A stretch of DNA of 38,094 bases from Bacteroidales bacterium (GCA_022653735.1 JALCSU010000022.1:1-38094); one strand, 5' to 3'. Positions 1 through 9,193 are shown, numbered from the stretch's first letter. Notes: generated by a model not told the origin, from the letters alone. A program made the numbers and translations.

Positions 1-628
1 TCACGTCCAGCCAAGCTTTGTCCGCAGCAAGGTAATCATCCGTCTTAAGAGCCTCTATTTTTTTCAATAGATAATTCTTGACGCTGGCCTTTATGGTGAT
101 GTCGGCAGCAGCCTGAAGCTCGCTGGATATCTTTTCGATGTAATCTTTGAAAGCCACGTGATAAGGAACCGAAGCCAAGGCTCCAGCGCTGTCACGAACT
201 ATCATGGTGTAAGGACTTGTCTTGGACGAATCAGAGAAAGCCTCGAATTCTGCCTTCGTCATGTCAGCAGGGTAGAAAGCCGCACCCAGCGGCCTCTCGC
301 CATAACCTTCCACGAACGCCTTGCCGGTAACCCTGTCCCAAGGCCCATAGTTGATCATGGCAAATTCTTTGATGTCCGAATCCTGAATTCCATCCATCAA
401 TGCCTTATCGCCAAAGGTCTGTTTCCAATAAATGCTGTCAGCCTGATCAGCAGCGAATTTGTAAAGGTTAAGTACTTCTTTGCCATTGTCGGAAATGCCA
501 GACAGGTCAGGAGTAGTGATTTTCACCAGGGCATACTCGTCAGACAATTTTCCTATCTCAGACTTCTTTTCAGTCTTGCAGGAAACGAAGAGCGTAATCA
601 GAATGCACGCCAGAGCAATTTTTTTCAT
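1..628 (-). CDS. Lipoprotein, M49 (dipeptidyl-peptidase III)-like, 3' end outside window
   Basis: Partial gene on the minus strand; only the first 209 codons are in the window. The start ATG at 626-628 begins a lipoprotein-like signal, MKKIALACILITLFVSC, with the predicted lipidated Cys at residue 17. The following region (KFAADQADSIYWKQTFG, then GERPLGAAFYPADMTKAEFEAF, then VPYHVAFKDYIEKI) resembles from memory the N-terminal part of the Bacteroidetes M49-type zinc peptidase family. The catalytic HExxGH region would lie beyond the window edge, so activity cannot be judged. A -7 box sits about 40 bp upstream. Family assignment is inference; the exported lipoprotein nature is the better supported part. 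Confidence 0.6.
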   Translation of the reverse strand, partial: MKKIALACILITLFVSCKTEKKSEIGKLSDEYALVKITTPDLSGISDNGKEVLNLYKFAADQADSIYWKQTFGDKALMDGIQDSDIKEFAMINYGPWDRVTGKAFVEGYGERPLGAAFYPADMTKAEFEAFSDSSKTSPYTMIVRDSAGALASVPYHVAFKDYIEKISSELQAAADITIKASVKNYLLKKIEALKTDDYLAADKAWLDV

Positions 629-669
629 ATTTAAAATCTATTGTGTATTTTTTGATTTCAAACAGCCTG

Positions 670-677
670 CAAAGTTA
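670..677 (-). promoter_or_regulatory. -7 promoter box for the M49-like lipoprotein gene
   Basis: On the minus strand this reads TAACTTTG, matching the Bacteroidetes -7 consensus TAnnTTTG, 41 nt before the start codon at 628. No clear -33 element is seen, because the expected position falls in a T-rich terminator arm. Confidence 0.5.
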
Positions 678-690
678 ATGAATATTAATT

Positions 691-728
691 AAAAAAAGGC
701 ACGGCAGAAAAATCCGTCGCGCCTTTTT
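691..728 (-). terminator. Terminator downstream of gdhA, probably bidirectional
   Basis: Seven A residues, GGCACGG, a loop, CCGT, a small bulge, GCC and then five T residues. On the minus strand this is a hairpin followed by a T run just after the gdhA stop. The T run on the other side would let it act in both directions. Confidence 0.65.
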
Positions 729-748
729 CTTCATCTTTCAGGAATATG

Positions 749-2092
749 TCAGATTATTCCCTGCTCCAGCATTGCCTGAGCGACCTTCATGAAACCGGCA
801 ATATTGGCGCCTTTCACATAATCTACGGAACCGTCTTTCTGCGTGCCATACTTGACGCACTGCTCGTGAATATTCTCCATGATCCAGTGAAGTTTCTCGT
901 CAACCTCCTTCGCAGACCAGCTGATATGCTGGGCATTCTGGGTCATCTCAAGACCAGAAGTAGCGACTCCTCCTGCGTTCACTGCCTTTCCAGGGGCAAA
1001 CAGGATTCCATTGTGCTGGAAGAAATGTATGGCGCCAGGCTGGCATCCCATGTTGGACACCTCGCAGCAGCACCAGCACCCATTAGCCTTGAGCTCCTTG
1101 GCATCGTCCTCGCTCAGCTCATTCTGGAATGCGCAAGGAAGAGCAATGTCGCAAGGGATGCTCCAAGACTTCTTTCCAGGAAGGAATTCAACCTTCCCAG
1201 GGAATTTGTCAGCAAGATCTTGCACCTTATCCCTATTGGAAGCACGCATTACAAGCATATAGTCGTTCATTTCAGGAGTCATCCCATCAGGAATATGGCA
1301 GGCTCCGTCTGGCCCGCTTATGGCTACGACCTTCGCCCCAAGCTGAGTAGCTTTCTTAACGGCTCCCCACGCTACGTTCCCGAAGCCAGAGATGCAGACC
1401 TTCTTGTCCTTGATGTCCTTTCCTGCATGATGAAGGACGTGCTGGGTGAAATAGAGCGCGCCGAAACCAGTAGCTTCCGGACGAAGGATAGAGCCTCCCC
1501 ACGTAGCGCCTTTTCCAGTGAGCACTCCCGTATGGTATTCCTGGGCAAGCTTCTGATACATTCCATTCAGGAAGCCAATTTCGCGACCGCCGACACCGAC
1601 ATCACCAGCAGGGATATCCTGGTCAGGACCTATGCAACGCCAGAGCTCTAGCATGAACGCCTGGCAGAAGCGCATGATTTCAGCGTTAGACTTGCCTACC
1701 GGGTCGAAATCGGAACCACCCTTGGCACCACCCATAGGCAGAGTCGTGAGGGCATTCTTGAATATCTGCTCAAAGCCCAAGAATTTCAGCATTGAAGGGG
1801 TGACAGCCTTGTGGAAACGAAGGCCTCCCTTGTAAGGGCCAATGGCAGAGTTGAACTGAACGCGGTAGCCGAGGTTTGTCTGGACATCGCCGTTGTCGTC
1901 AACCCACACAATGCGGAAAGTATAAATTCTGTCTGGCTCGACGAGTCTCTCGACTATCTTAGCTTTCTCAAATTCCGGATGCTGATTGTAAACATCTTCA
2001 ATTGACTCAAGGACCTCCTGCACTGCCTGCAGATATTCTTTCTCTGTAGGGTACTTGGCCTGGAGACGGGCCATTATTTCTGTAGTTTTCAT
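749..2092 (-). CDS. gdhA: NADP-type glutamate dehydrogenase
   Basis: 447 residues, the usual length of the hexameric short-chain GDH. It interconverts 2-oxoglutarate plus ammonia with glutamate in the cytoplasm. Visible signatures: GPYKGGLRFH near residues 86-95 with the substrate-binding Lys, GGAKGGSDFDP at 121-131 with the catalytic Lys124, PAGDVGVGGREIGF at 161-174, and the nucleotide-binding GFGNVA at about 236-241. The serine-aspartate rich GGAKGGSDFDP form is typical of the biosynthetic NADP-type enzyme. Cofactor use is inferred, since Bacteroidales also have dual-cofactor forms. It lies 43 bp after korB on the same strand, so co-transcription with korAB is possible. A strong terminator follows. 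Confidence 0.95.
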   Translation of the reverse strand: MKTTEIMARLQAKYPTEKEYLQAVQEVLESIEDVYNQHPEFEKAKIVERLVEPDRIYTFRIVWVDDNGDVQTNLGYRVQFNSAIGPYKGGLRFHKAVTPSMLKFLGFEQIFKNALTTLPMGGAKGGSDFDPVGKSNAEIMRFCQAFMLELWRCIGPDQDIPAGDVGVGGREIGFLNGMYQKLAQEYHTGVLTGKGATWGGSILRPEATGFGALYFTQHVLHHAGKDIKDKKVCISGFGNVAWGAVKKATQLGAKVVAISGPDGACHIPDGMTPEMNDYMLVMRASNRDKVQDLADKFPGKVEFLPGKKSWSIPCDIALPCAFQNELSEDDAKELKANGCWCCCEVSNMGCQPGAIHFFQHNGILFAPGKAVNAGGVATSGLEMTQNAQHISWSAKEVDEKLHWIMENIHEQCVKYGTQKDGSVDYVKGANIAGFMKVAQAMLEQGII

Positions 2093-2135
2093 ATTAATTA
2101 AATGGTGTGATACAACACAAAATATTAAATATTCA

Positions 2136-3155
2136 TTATTTTATTTCCCATGTCGAGCCGCTCCGCAGCAGGTCGTCCACGCAATGAATCTTGCTCTTGC
2201 GCATGACATCCTTCACCTGATCGCGCACTCCATCATCATAAGTGATGTCTTTCACATCTCTGATGACTCCAAGAGCCACCGGCAGGTCCGGGCCTTTCAT
2301 GTCTGCGAGAGCCATCTGAAGGCCCAGGTTATTGGCGTGTGCATCATGAATGAGGATATCTTCTTCCTTGTAGCCATCCTCACCAATGGTAACAGCCTTG
2401 ATGCGGTTATCTTCAAAGACAAGACCCTTGTCATTATTTTTCCCGAATATCATCCTTTCCCCTTGACGGAGAACGACCGTCCTGTCAGGACGAACCGCCG
2501 GATCGGCAATCTCTTTGTGAGCGCCGTCATTGAATATCACGCAGTTTGTCAGCATCTCCATCACTGAGCAGCCATCATGCAAAGCCGCGGCGGTCATTAT
2601 TTCCTCGTTCAGTTTCAGGTCCACGTCAAGAGAACGAGCGAAAAAAGTACCTTTTGCGCCCAGAACCAGAGAACCCGGATCGAATGGATGCTCTACGGTA
2701 CCATAAGGAGAGGTTTTCGTGATGGCTCCGAATTTGGAAGTAGGAGAATACTGCCCCTTAGTGAGACCATAAATCCTATTATTGAACAATATGATATTTA
2801 TATCAATATTTCGTCTTATTGCATGGATGAAATGATTGCCTCCGATTGCAAGCGCATCGCCATCGCCGCAAGCCTGCCAGACAGTCAGCCAAGGATTAGC
2901 GACCTTGATGCCGGTAGAAACTGCCGTGGCGCGGCCATGAATGCTATGGAAGCCATAAGTGTCCATGTAGTAAGGGAGACGAGACGAGCATCCGATTCCG
3001 GACACTACGACGTAACGCTCTTTCTCGTAACCAAGAGCCTGGCTGACTTTCGGGAGAGCCCTCTGCAAGGCAGCCAGAACAGCATGGTCGCCACATCCGG
3101 GGCACCAGCGTACTTCCTGATCACTTTTGAAATCCTTGAATGTCAATGTTGCCAT
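2136..3155 (-). CDS. korB: 2-oxoacid:ferredoxin oxidoreductase, beta subunit
   Basis: 339 residues, the thiamine-diphosphate-binding subunit of a 2-oxoglutarate (or other 2-oxoacid):ferredoxin oxidoreductase. Signatures: WCPGCGDH at 17-24, GIGCSSR at 53-59, the ThDP/Mg motif starting GDGD at 97-100, and NNRIYGLTKGQYSPT at 125-139, which is typical of KorB-like subunits. The enzyme oxidatively decarboxylates the 2-oxoacid to the acyl-CoA and reduces ferredoxin, or runs in reverse. It starts 3 bp after the korA stop codon, so the two are translated from one mRNA. The 2-oxoglutarate preference is inferred from family resemblance and the neighbouring gdhA. Confidence 0.9.
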   Translation of the reverse strand: MATLTFKDFKSDQEVRWCPGCGDHAVLAALQRALPKVSQALGYEKERYVVVSGIGCSSRLPYYMDTYGFHSIHGRATAVSTGIKVANPWLTVWQACGDGDALAIGGNHFIHAIRRNIDINIILFNNRIYGLTKGQYSPTSKFGAITKTSPYGTVEHPFDPGSLVLGAKGTFFARSLDVDLKLNEEIMTAAALHDGCSVMEMLTNCVIFNDGAHKEIADPAVRPDRTVVLRQGERMIFGKNNDKGLVFEDNRIKAVTIGEDGYKEEDILIHDAHANNLGLQMALADMKGPDLPVALGVIRDVKDITYDDGVRDQVKDVMRKSKIHCVDDLLRSGSTWEIK

Positions 3156-3158
3156 AAT

Positions 3159-5006
3159 CTAGATCTCCTTATTTATTGCCTCAACCAGTTCTTTCACGAG
3201 GAATGGCTGACCCTGAACTTTATTGCATTTGTCGTATTTGAAGTCTGGCAGACAGTCGCGCAGGTAAGCGCAGAATTGACCGCTGTTCAGCTCGCAGACA
3301 AGAATTTTCTCGAATTTAGAGAACACGTCCTTAGTGTTCTTAGGAAGAGGATTAATATAGTCGAAATGAGCGAAGGACACGTTCTTGCCTTCCTCCCTCT
3401 CCTCATCTACGGCACTCTTTATGTGACCATAAGTTCCGCCCCAGCCAACTACGAGCAGTTTCCCGGAATCAGGGCCGTCAACCTTGAGCTCCGGAATGGA
3501 ATCGGCAATCTTGGCCACCTTGGCGGCACGCTCGTTCACCATAGTCTGGTGATTTGCCGGATCCGAAGAAAGCACGCCTTCGTGATTTTTTTCCAGTCCG
3601 CCAACCCTATGCTCGAAACCTTTCTGCCCAGGAATAGCCCACTGAGGAACCATGGTCTCGGGGTCTCTCTTGAAAGGCTGGAATCGCTCTCCTTCTTTAA
3701 GCACTCCGCGTGCGAATGGAGGCTTGATTTCAGGATAGTCAGCCATGGTCGGAATGCGCCAAGGCTCACTGCCATTCCCCAGGAAACCCTCTGACAACAA
3801 AATCACAGGGGTCATGTGTTCAAGCGCTATCTTTGCCGCATAGAATGCGGCGTTGAAGCAATTAGCTGGAGAATGCGCGGCTATGACCGGAATCGGGCAC
3901 TCGCCGTTTCTTCCATATAGAGCCTGCAACAAGTCTGTCTGCTCTGTCTTGGTAGGAATTCCCGTTGAAGGACCTGCTCTCTGGACATCGACCACCACAA
4001 GCGGCAGCTCAGTCATTACGGCTAAACCCAGAGCCTCGCTCTTTAACGAGAAGCCAGGGCCGGAAGTAGTAGTAACGGCCAGATTGCCTGCGAAAGAGGC
4101 ACCGATGGCGGTGCATATGCCCGCAATCTCGTCCTCGGCTTGCAATGTCTTGCAGCCGAGACTCTTATAAATGGCAAGCTCCTCTAGTATGGCTGTTGCA
4201 GGAGTAATCGGATAAGACCCACAGAAAAGCGGAAGCCCAGATTTCTCAGATGCAGCCAGCAAGCCCCATGCAATAGCCTGATTCCCAGTAATATTCCTAT
4301 AGAGCCCCGGTTCGAGGCTCTTCGCAGGCTTAACCATGTAGGTGTTCGGGATAAGCTGTATGTTAGCCGCATAATTATAACCGTCTTTCAGCACCTTCTC
4401 ATTTGGCCCTACCATTTCGGGGTGCTTCTTTGCGAATTTTCCTTCAATATAGCTATTGACATATTCAAGAGGACGGCTATAAATGAAGCAAGCCATGCCT
4501 AGCGTGAACATATTCTTACATTTCAGAATAGACTTCTGATCCATGCCGCAACCTTTCAGGCTTTCTTTAGTAAGAGTGGTGATAGGAGAAGGTATTATTA
4601 TCCTATCCTCAACTCCCAATTCAAGAAAAACATTATTCGTCTTGAATCCAGCTTTCTTGATCAATTCATCCGTAAAAGAATCGGTATCGATCAGAATCAT
4701 GGCTGTCGGCTTGCACCACTTTGCATTCGCTTCAAGTGCGGCAGGATTCATTGCGACCAGCAGATCGCAGTAATCTCCCGGGGTGTTGACTTTCGTGCTG
4801 CCGATGTGCACCTGAAAGCCGGAGACGCCGGAAACAGTTCCGTGCGGAGCCCTGATTTCCGCAGGATAGTCAGGAAATGTCGACAGGTCGTTGCCAGCAA
4901 TTGCAGAAGTATTGGCGAACAAAGAGCCAGTAAGTTGCATGCCATCACCGGAATCGCCTGCGAACCTGATCACCACATCTTTCGTATCAATTACCTTGTG
5001 TTGCAT
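3159..5006 (-). CDS. korA: 2-oxoacid:ferredoxin oxidoreductase, fused gamma-alpha subunit
   Basis: 615 residues, with gamma and alpha domains fused as is common in Bacteroidetes KorA. The N-terminal gamma domain (about 1-200) carries GDSGDGM at 17-23. The alpha pyrimidine-binding domain begins at GNQAIAWG (241-248), with YPITP at 265-269, an acidic patch near residue 291, and GPSTGIPTKTEQ at 345-356. The C-terminal transketolase-like domain includes VGWGGTYG. With KorB it forms the complete heterodimer; the iron-sulfur subunit seen in some archaeal enzymes is not nearby. A -7 box lies 41 nt upstream of the start, so korA-korB-gdhA may be one transcript. Confidence 0.92.
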   Translation of the reverse strand: MQHKVIDTKDVVIRFAGDSGDGMQLTGSLFANTSAIAGNDLSTFPDYPAEIRAPHGTVSGVSGFQVHIGSTKVNTPGDYCDLLVAMNPAALEANAKWCKPTAMILIDTDSFTDELIKKAGFKTNNVFLELGVEDRIIIPSPITTLTKESLKGCGMDQKSILKCKNMFTLGMACFIYSRPLEYVNSYIEGKFAKKHPEMVGPNEKVLKDGYNYAANIQLIPNTYMVKPAKSLEPGLYRNITGNQAIAWGLLAASEKSGLPLFCGSYPITPATAILEELAIYKSLGCKTLQAEDEIAGICTAIGASFAGNLAVTTTSGPGFSLKSEALGLAVMTELPLVVVDVQRAGPSTGIPTKTEQTDLLQALYGRNGECPIPVIAAHSPANCFNAAFYAAKIALEHMTPVILLSEGFLGNGSEPWRIPTMADYPEIKPPFARGVLKEGERFQPFKRDPETMVPQWAIPGQKGFEHRVGGLEKNHEGVLSSDPANHQTMVNERAAKVAKIADSIPELKVDGPDSGKLLVVGWGGTYGHIKSAVDEEREEGKNVSFAHFDYINPLPKNTKDVFSKFEKILVCELNSGQFCAYLRDCLPDFKYDKCNKVQGQPFLVKELVEAINKEI

Positions 5007-5047
5007 TACTTGTTACAGTTTTTTAGCGCAATAATTATATTATGTTG

Positions 5048-5055
5048 CAAATTTA
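5048..5055 (-). promoter_or_regulatory. -7 promoter box for korA
   Basis: Minus strand TAAATTTG, a match to TAnnTTTG, 41 nt before the korA ATG at 5006. No TTTG at the usual -33 spacing is seen. Confidence 0.5.
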
Positions 5056-5113
5056 TACAATTTGCCGAATATTTCATAACAATCCCGAAGAAAAACGTTT
5101 TATTTTCGTGCAA

Positions 5114-5139
5114 TAAAAAAAGACAGGCAATGCCTGCCT
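5114..5139 (-). terminator. Terminator after ompH
   Basis: Minus strand hairpin AGGCAGGC, loop ATT, GCCTGTCT (8 pairs including one G-U), followed directly by a seven-T run. It lies about 22 bp after the ompH stop codon and closes the bamA-ompH unit. Confidence 0.8.
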
Positions 5140-5160
5140 CTTTTAAATCTCTCCTCGCTA

Positions 5161-5760
5161 CTATTTTGCAGTGCCTGTCGTAGAACCAGTAGAGCTAGCG
5201 GCAGATTCCTGCTTAGCCTGAAGTTCCTTCTGCAGAGACTCTATTGTCCTGCCTTCCGGGATATTCAATGCTTTTCTTGCCTCAGGAGTAAGGTCCTTGC
5301 TCTGTGAAGGGTCAACATAAACATACTGTGAGGAATCGAAAACAAAAACATATCCGCCAGCCTTCGCAATCTTTTCGATTGCCTTGCGAGCCTTGTCGTA
5401 AATAGGGGTCATAAGCTGCTCGTTTTGCTGCTGGAGCTCTTGCTGGATGGACTGCTGGAACTCCTGGATCCTGTTCTGGATGTCACCTAGTTCTTTTTCC
5501 TTGCTGTCCCTGATGGCAGCCGTCCATGTGGACTGCTTCTGCTGATACTCGCTATATTTTGTCTGGGCCTCTTCAACCATGCTCTGATAAGTCTCATTGG
5601 CCTCCTTCTGTGCAGCCTCCATCGTAGACCTTGCGTTATCGGACTCTGGCATAAGAGTCACAAGCTCATTGAAGTTGACATGAGCCAATTTCACCTGCGC
5701 AGAGGTGGCTAACGTAAACAATGCCATAACGGCAATCAATGCGATTTTCTTCATATTCAT
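5161..5760 (-). CDS. OmpH/Skp-family periplasmic chaperone
   Basis: 199 residues. Signal peptide 1-21 (MKKIALIAVMALFTLATSAQ), then VKLAHVNFNELV, the usual start of the OmpH core, and a long charged and Gln-rich helical region (about 45-125) forming the coiled-coil tentacles. The Skp family holds unfolded outer-membrane proteins in the periplasm and hands them to the BAM complex. It sits directly downstream of bamA (52 bp gap), a classic pairing. A -7 box in the gap suggests it also has its own promoter. The C terminus is a Ser/Thr/Gly-rich tail. A second OmpH-like gene lies at 10112-10756. Confidence 0.88.
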   Translation of the reverse strand: MNMKKIALIAVMALFTLATSAQVKLAHVNFNELVTLMPESDNARSTMEAAQKEANETYQSMVEEAQTKYSEYQQKQSTWTAAIRDSKEKELGDIQNRIQEFQQSIQQELQQQNEQLMTPIYDKARKAIEKIAKAGGYVFVFDSSQYVYVDPSQSKDLTPEARKALNIPEGRTIESLQKELQAKQESAASSTGSTTGTAK

Positions 5761-5796
5761 AAATAAATTTTAGTTATCATTTTAGTAAATCAACCA

Positions 5797-5804
5797 CAAA
5801 ATTA
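5797..5804 (-). promoter_or_regulatory. -7 promoter box for ompH
   Basis: Minus strand TAATTTTG in the bamA-ompH gap, 36 nt before the ompH ATG; matches TAnnTTTG. No clear -33 element. Confidence 0.45.
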
Positions 5805-5812
5805 AGAAATTA

Positions 5813-8440
5813 TTAGAATTGTTGTCCTATCACGAAATGGAACTGGCTTCCGCCCTTCTGCCGCTGTGGCGAATTGTCGTTGTCGAAGCCATATCCCCAG
5901 TCAACGCCCAGAAGGCCAATCATAGGCAAGAATACCCTCACGCCGACACCTGCAGATCGTTTAATTTGGAAAGGATTGAAGTCTTTGATGTCCGACCAGC
6001 AGTTTCCGCCTTCCAAGAACCCGAGCACGAAGATTGTCGACTGAGGTTGCAGAATCACAGGATAACGCAGCTCGACAGTAAACTTATCATAGACATTTCC
6101 CGCATAATAGCTTGTATGATAGGACGATACTGCCTCCGGGGTCAACGAGTAATCCTCATATCCACGTAGCGCTATGATATCTGAGCCATAAGTATCGTAC
6201 CCGGACATTCCGCTTCCGCCGACCCTGAAGCCCTCGAAAGGAGAATAGCCCCATTTCCTGTTATAATATCCCAGATACCCAAACTGGGCCTTCCCCATTA
6301 TGACTAAGTCACCGATTATCTTCTGATACGTCTCTGCGCTGAACTTCACCTTCCAGTATTCAATCCATCTGTACCTGTCACGAGAAGACCAGTTATCGTA
6401 GTTGATGTCTTTATAACTATCTACGCGCACAGGCTTTCCAGATGCATCCAAATGTCCTTTATCCTTCTTCCTGAACAAAGAATATGGCGGAGTGAGCTGC
6501 AATGTAGTAGAAAAGACAGAACCTTGGCGAGGATAAATCTGCTGATCAGTGGATGTCCTTGACAGGCTGGCCGTGTAACTGATGTTATGAGACACGCCAT
6601 CCGAGAAAAGATAATATCCGCTGTACCAGTTTTTCAGGTCGTACGTCTGCCAGCTCAATCCATTATATAAAGTGAAATAATTATCCGGCCATTTCAGCCT
6701 TGTTCCAATGCCGCCAGAAAAGCCATATACCTGCATGACTTTAGAATTGCTCAGCATGCCGAGAGCAATTGAGGAGTTCGTCTGCCTTGAATAGTATGTG
6801 TTAATGCTGAGAGAGGTTGGCTTCTTTCCGAACAACCAAGGCTCCGTGAATCCGAATATTGCCGAAGTATAATACGTACCGTTCGTCTGCAGACGCAAAG
6901 ACAGGCTCTGGGCATCCCCCAGAGGCACAGGCCTCCAGGCTCCTTTGTCGAACATCCTCCTCGTAGAGAAGTTATTGAAATTCACGCCGACGGTCGCTAC
7001 GAATGTATTGCCGCCCCAGCCTCCAGAGAGTTCCAGCTGGCTGGAAGGCTTTTCAGTAACGTTATATACTATGTCTACCGTATTGTTTGCCTGATTAGGC
7101 ACGATTGAATAGCCACCGTCCTTGGATATTGCCTCAGGGTCGAACTGCCCCAGAGAAGCGATTTCTCTTATAGACCTTTCGAAGTCAGTCTGGCTGAACA
7201 AATCTCCAGGACGAGTGAATATCTGGCGTCTGACCACCCTCTCATTAGTAAGGTCGTTCCCATTTATGACGATATTGTTCAGAGTCGCCTGCTTGCCTTC
7301 CGATATCCTCATCTCGACATCCACTGAGTCGTTCTCGATGTTCAGCTCAACAGGCATTACCTGGAAGAAGAGATAACCCTCGTCGCGATATAGCTTCGAA
7401 ACTGCGTAGTCATTTTGTTTGTCACCACCAAACAGCCTCTTCTGCATCGTGACCACGTCGTATGGATCCCCTTTCTTAATATTCAGAATCTGATTCAGCT
7501 GGTCAGCCGAATGTACCGAGTTTCCTGTCCAAGTGATGTTTCTGAAATAATATTTGTCACCCTGATCGAACTTGAAATCGATCCCCAGCCTGCCCGGCTC
7601 CACATAATAAATGGAATCTTTCAATATCCTGGCATCGCGATAGCCGGCCTCGTTGAATTTGCTTATGAGATTCTTCTTGTCGTTAGGATATTCCTTTTCA
7701 TTGAACTTCTTGCTGTTAAAGAAGTTATATATCTTCTTGGCCTTCGTCTTCTTCATGGACTTGGCCAGTTTGAAGTCCGATACTCCCGTATTTCCCTCGA
7801 AATTAATGTCTCGGATTTTAATTTTCAGCCCCTTATCCACCTCGAAGGTAACTTTTATCAAGTTTTTAAGTACAGGATCCGGCTCCGACTTGACGTTCAC
7901 CTCGCAATTCAGGAAACCCTTTTCAGAGTAATAACGTTTGATGATTCCGATGGAGGTCCTGGCTACGTAATCGGAGTACTCACCGCCTCTTCGAAGCTTC
8001 AGTCTTTCTTCCAAATCTTTTTTCTCGCCCTTCTTAACGCCGGTGAACAGCCATGCGGACACTCTCGGACGCTCTTTGATATCTATCACGAAAAAAGCAG
8101 AGTCACCATCAGCGCTCAGGTGGTCAATTCCCAAAGAAACATCCTCAAACTTATTCTGAGCCCATAGCCTATCCACCACGGAAGACATGGCATCGCTAGG
8201 GACGGTCACCGTGAGACCTTTCGCGAGACCCGTGAGAGAGATAATCTGATTGTTGCTGTAAGACTTGTTTCCTCGCACTGTGACGCCCCCGACGATGTAG
8301 CTCTTCGGGTTGTCATAGTCCACCTCTATATAATTTGCAGCCAAGGTGTCCTTGACATCTTGTCCCATCAGCGAGAAGCTCGCCAGAAGCAATGCCAGAA
8401 CGCCAGCGATTCTGTATACATTCATTAAACCAAATTTCAT
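5813..8440 (-). CDS. bamA: Outer-membrane protein assembly factor BamA
   Basis: About 875 residues. It is the Omp85-family core of the BAM complex that folds and inserts beta-barrel proteins into the outer membrane. The start chosen is the ATG at 8438-8440, giving signal peptide MKFGLMNVYRIAGVLALLLA ending near SLMGQ; a longer frame would need a TTG directly at the uppS stop. The N-terminal half holds successive POTRA repeats (GGVTVRGNKSYS, IRDINFEGNTGVSD, NITWTGNSVHS, NIVINGNDLTNE). The C-terminal half is a beta-barrel with the Omp85 motif LRGYED and a final Phe (FHFVIGQQF). It lies 27 bp after uppS and upstream of ompH. bamD is at 15703-16581. Confidence 0.94.
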   Translation of the reverse strand: MKFGLMNVYRIAGVLALLLASFSLMGQDVKDTLAANYIEVDYDNPKSYIVGGVTVRGNKSYSNNQIISLTGLAKGLTVTVPSDAMSSVVDRLWAQNKFEDVSLGIDHLSADGDSAFFVIDIKERPRVSAWLFTGVKKGEKKDLEERLKLRRGGEYSDYVARTSIGIIKRYYSEKGFLNCEVNVKSEPDPVLKNLIKVTFEVDKGLKIKIRDINFEGNTGVSDFKLAKSMKKTKAKKIYNFFNSKKFNEKEYPNDKKNLISKFNEAGYRDARILKDSIYYVEPGRLGIDFKFDQGDKYYFRNITWTGNSVHSADQLNQILNIKKGDPYDVVTMQKRLFGGDKQNDYAVSKLYRDEGYLFFQVMPVELNIENDSVDVEMRISEGKQATLNNIVINGNDLTNERVVRRQIFTRPGDLFSQTDFERSIREIASLGQFDPEAISKDGGYSIVPNQANNTVDIVYNVTEKPSSQLELSGGWGGNTFVATVGVNFNNFSTRRMFDKGAWRPVPLGDAQSLSLRLQTNGTYYTSAIFGFTEPWLFGKKPTSLSINTYYSRQTNSSIALGMLSNSKVMQVYGFSGGIGTRLKWPDNYFTLYNGLSWQTYDLKNWYSGYYLFSDGVSHNISYTASLSRTSTDQQIYPRQGSVFSTTLQLTPPYSLFRKKDKGHLDASGKPVRVDSYKDINYDNWSSRDRYRWIEYWKVKFSAETYQKIIGDLVIMGKAQFGYLGYYNRKWGYSPFEGFRVGGSGMSGYDTYGSDIIALRGYEDYSLTPEAVSSYHTSYYAGNVYDKFTVELRYPVILQPQSTIFVLGFLEGGNCWSDIKDFNPFQIKRSAGVGVRVFLPMIGLLGVDWGYGFDNDNSPQRQKGGSQFHFVIGQQF

Positions 8441-8454
8441 GGATTTCAGAGTTG

Positions 8455-8462
8455 CAAATATA
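8455..8462 (-). promoter_or_regulatory. -7 promoter box for bamA
   Basis: Minus strand TATATTTG (TAnnTTTG) between the uppS stop and the bamA start, ending 14 nt before the bamA ATG. It suggests bamA has an internal promoter in addition to read-through from nadK-uppS. Confidence 0.4.
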
Positions 8463-8467
8463 AGCAA

Positions 8468-9193
8468 TTATTTAACTTTTCCATATCGGCGGTCTCTTTT
8501 GCCATACTCTTCCAGAGCAAGCCGGAAATTTTCTTTCCCAAAATCAGGCCAAAGAGCATCGACTGAATAAAACTCAGAATATGCGCTTTGCCAGAGAAGA
8601 TAATTGCTTATCCTCTTCTCGCCCGAAGTCCTTATCACCAGATCCGGGTCAGGAATTCCGTAGGTTACTAAAAACCGATCGAAATCATCAATCCCTAGAG
8701 ATTCCAATTTCTCAAGATTCCCTGAATATTCCAAAGCCATTTTTTTAGCGGCTTGAAGAATATCCCATTTCCCGCTATAACTTAAGAATACGATTAATGT
8801 CAGCAGAGGTGCCTTGCCTTCAGCAGGCTCCGTATCAGCCTCAGCCTTCGAGATTGCCGAACGCAGCTCTGGGGAAAGCCTTTCAAGGTTTCCAAGCACC
8901 TTGAACTTCACGCCTTTCTCTTTCAACGAAGGAATCTCATTCTGAATAGCCTGCATCATGAGACTCATCAGGCCAGAGACCTCGCTATCCGGCCTGCCCC
9001 AGTTCTCCTCGGAAAAAGCAAAGAGCGAGAGATATTCTACCCCGCTCTCGGCTGCAGCCTCGACGCAAGCCCTAACGCTCTCTACGCCTGCGGCATGACC
9101 GTAAATCCGTTCTTTTCCCTTCTGTTTCGCCCATCTTCCGTTCCCATCCATGATAATGGAAACGTGCGTAGGAATATTACTGTTAGAGTTCAT
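8468..9193 (-). CDS. uppS: Undecaprenyl pyrophosphate synthase (cis-prenyltransferase)
   Basis: 241 residues, normal family length. It condenses farnesyl pyrophosphate with eight isopentenyl pyrophosphates to give the C55 lipid carrier for peptidoglycan and surface glycans. Signatures: HVSIIMDGNGRWAK near 10-23 with the catalytic Asp16, LFAFSEENWGRP, and the C-terminal RTSGEKRISNYLLWQ with SAYSEFY, which binds pyrophosphate. The start overlaps the nadK stop by 4 bp, so the two genes are translationally coupled. bamA follows after 27 bp, so lipid-carrier synthesis is genetically linked to outer-membrane assembly. Confidence 0.96.
   Translation of the reverse strand: MNSNSNIPTHVSIIMDGNGRWAKQKGKERIYGHAAGVESVRACVEAAAESGVEYLSLFAFSEENWGRPDSEVSGLMSLMMQAIQNEIPSLKEKGVKFKVLGNLERLSPELRSAISKAEADTEPAEGKAPLLTLIVFLSYSGKWDILQAAKKMALEYSGNLEKLESLGIDDFDRFLVTYGIPDPDLVIRTSGEKRISNYLLWQSAYSEFYSVDALWPDFGKENFRLALEEYGKRDRRYGKVK

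Noticed and set aside
746..1651. 301-residue plus-strand frame opposite gdhA
   Set aside because: Shadow of a strongly conserved gene on the other strand; no family features. The same applies to the other long antisense frames, such as those opposite korB, bamA, the DUF389 gene and tatD.
8438..8467. Longer BamA start (TTG at 8467)
   Set aside because: The extension lacks conservation, covers the -7 box and spoils the signal peptide; ATG at 8440 fits better.
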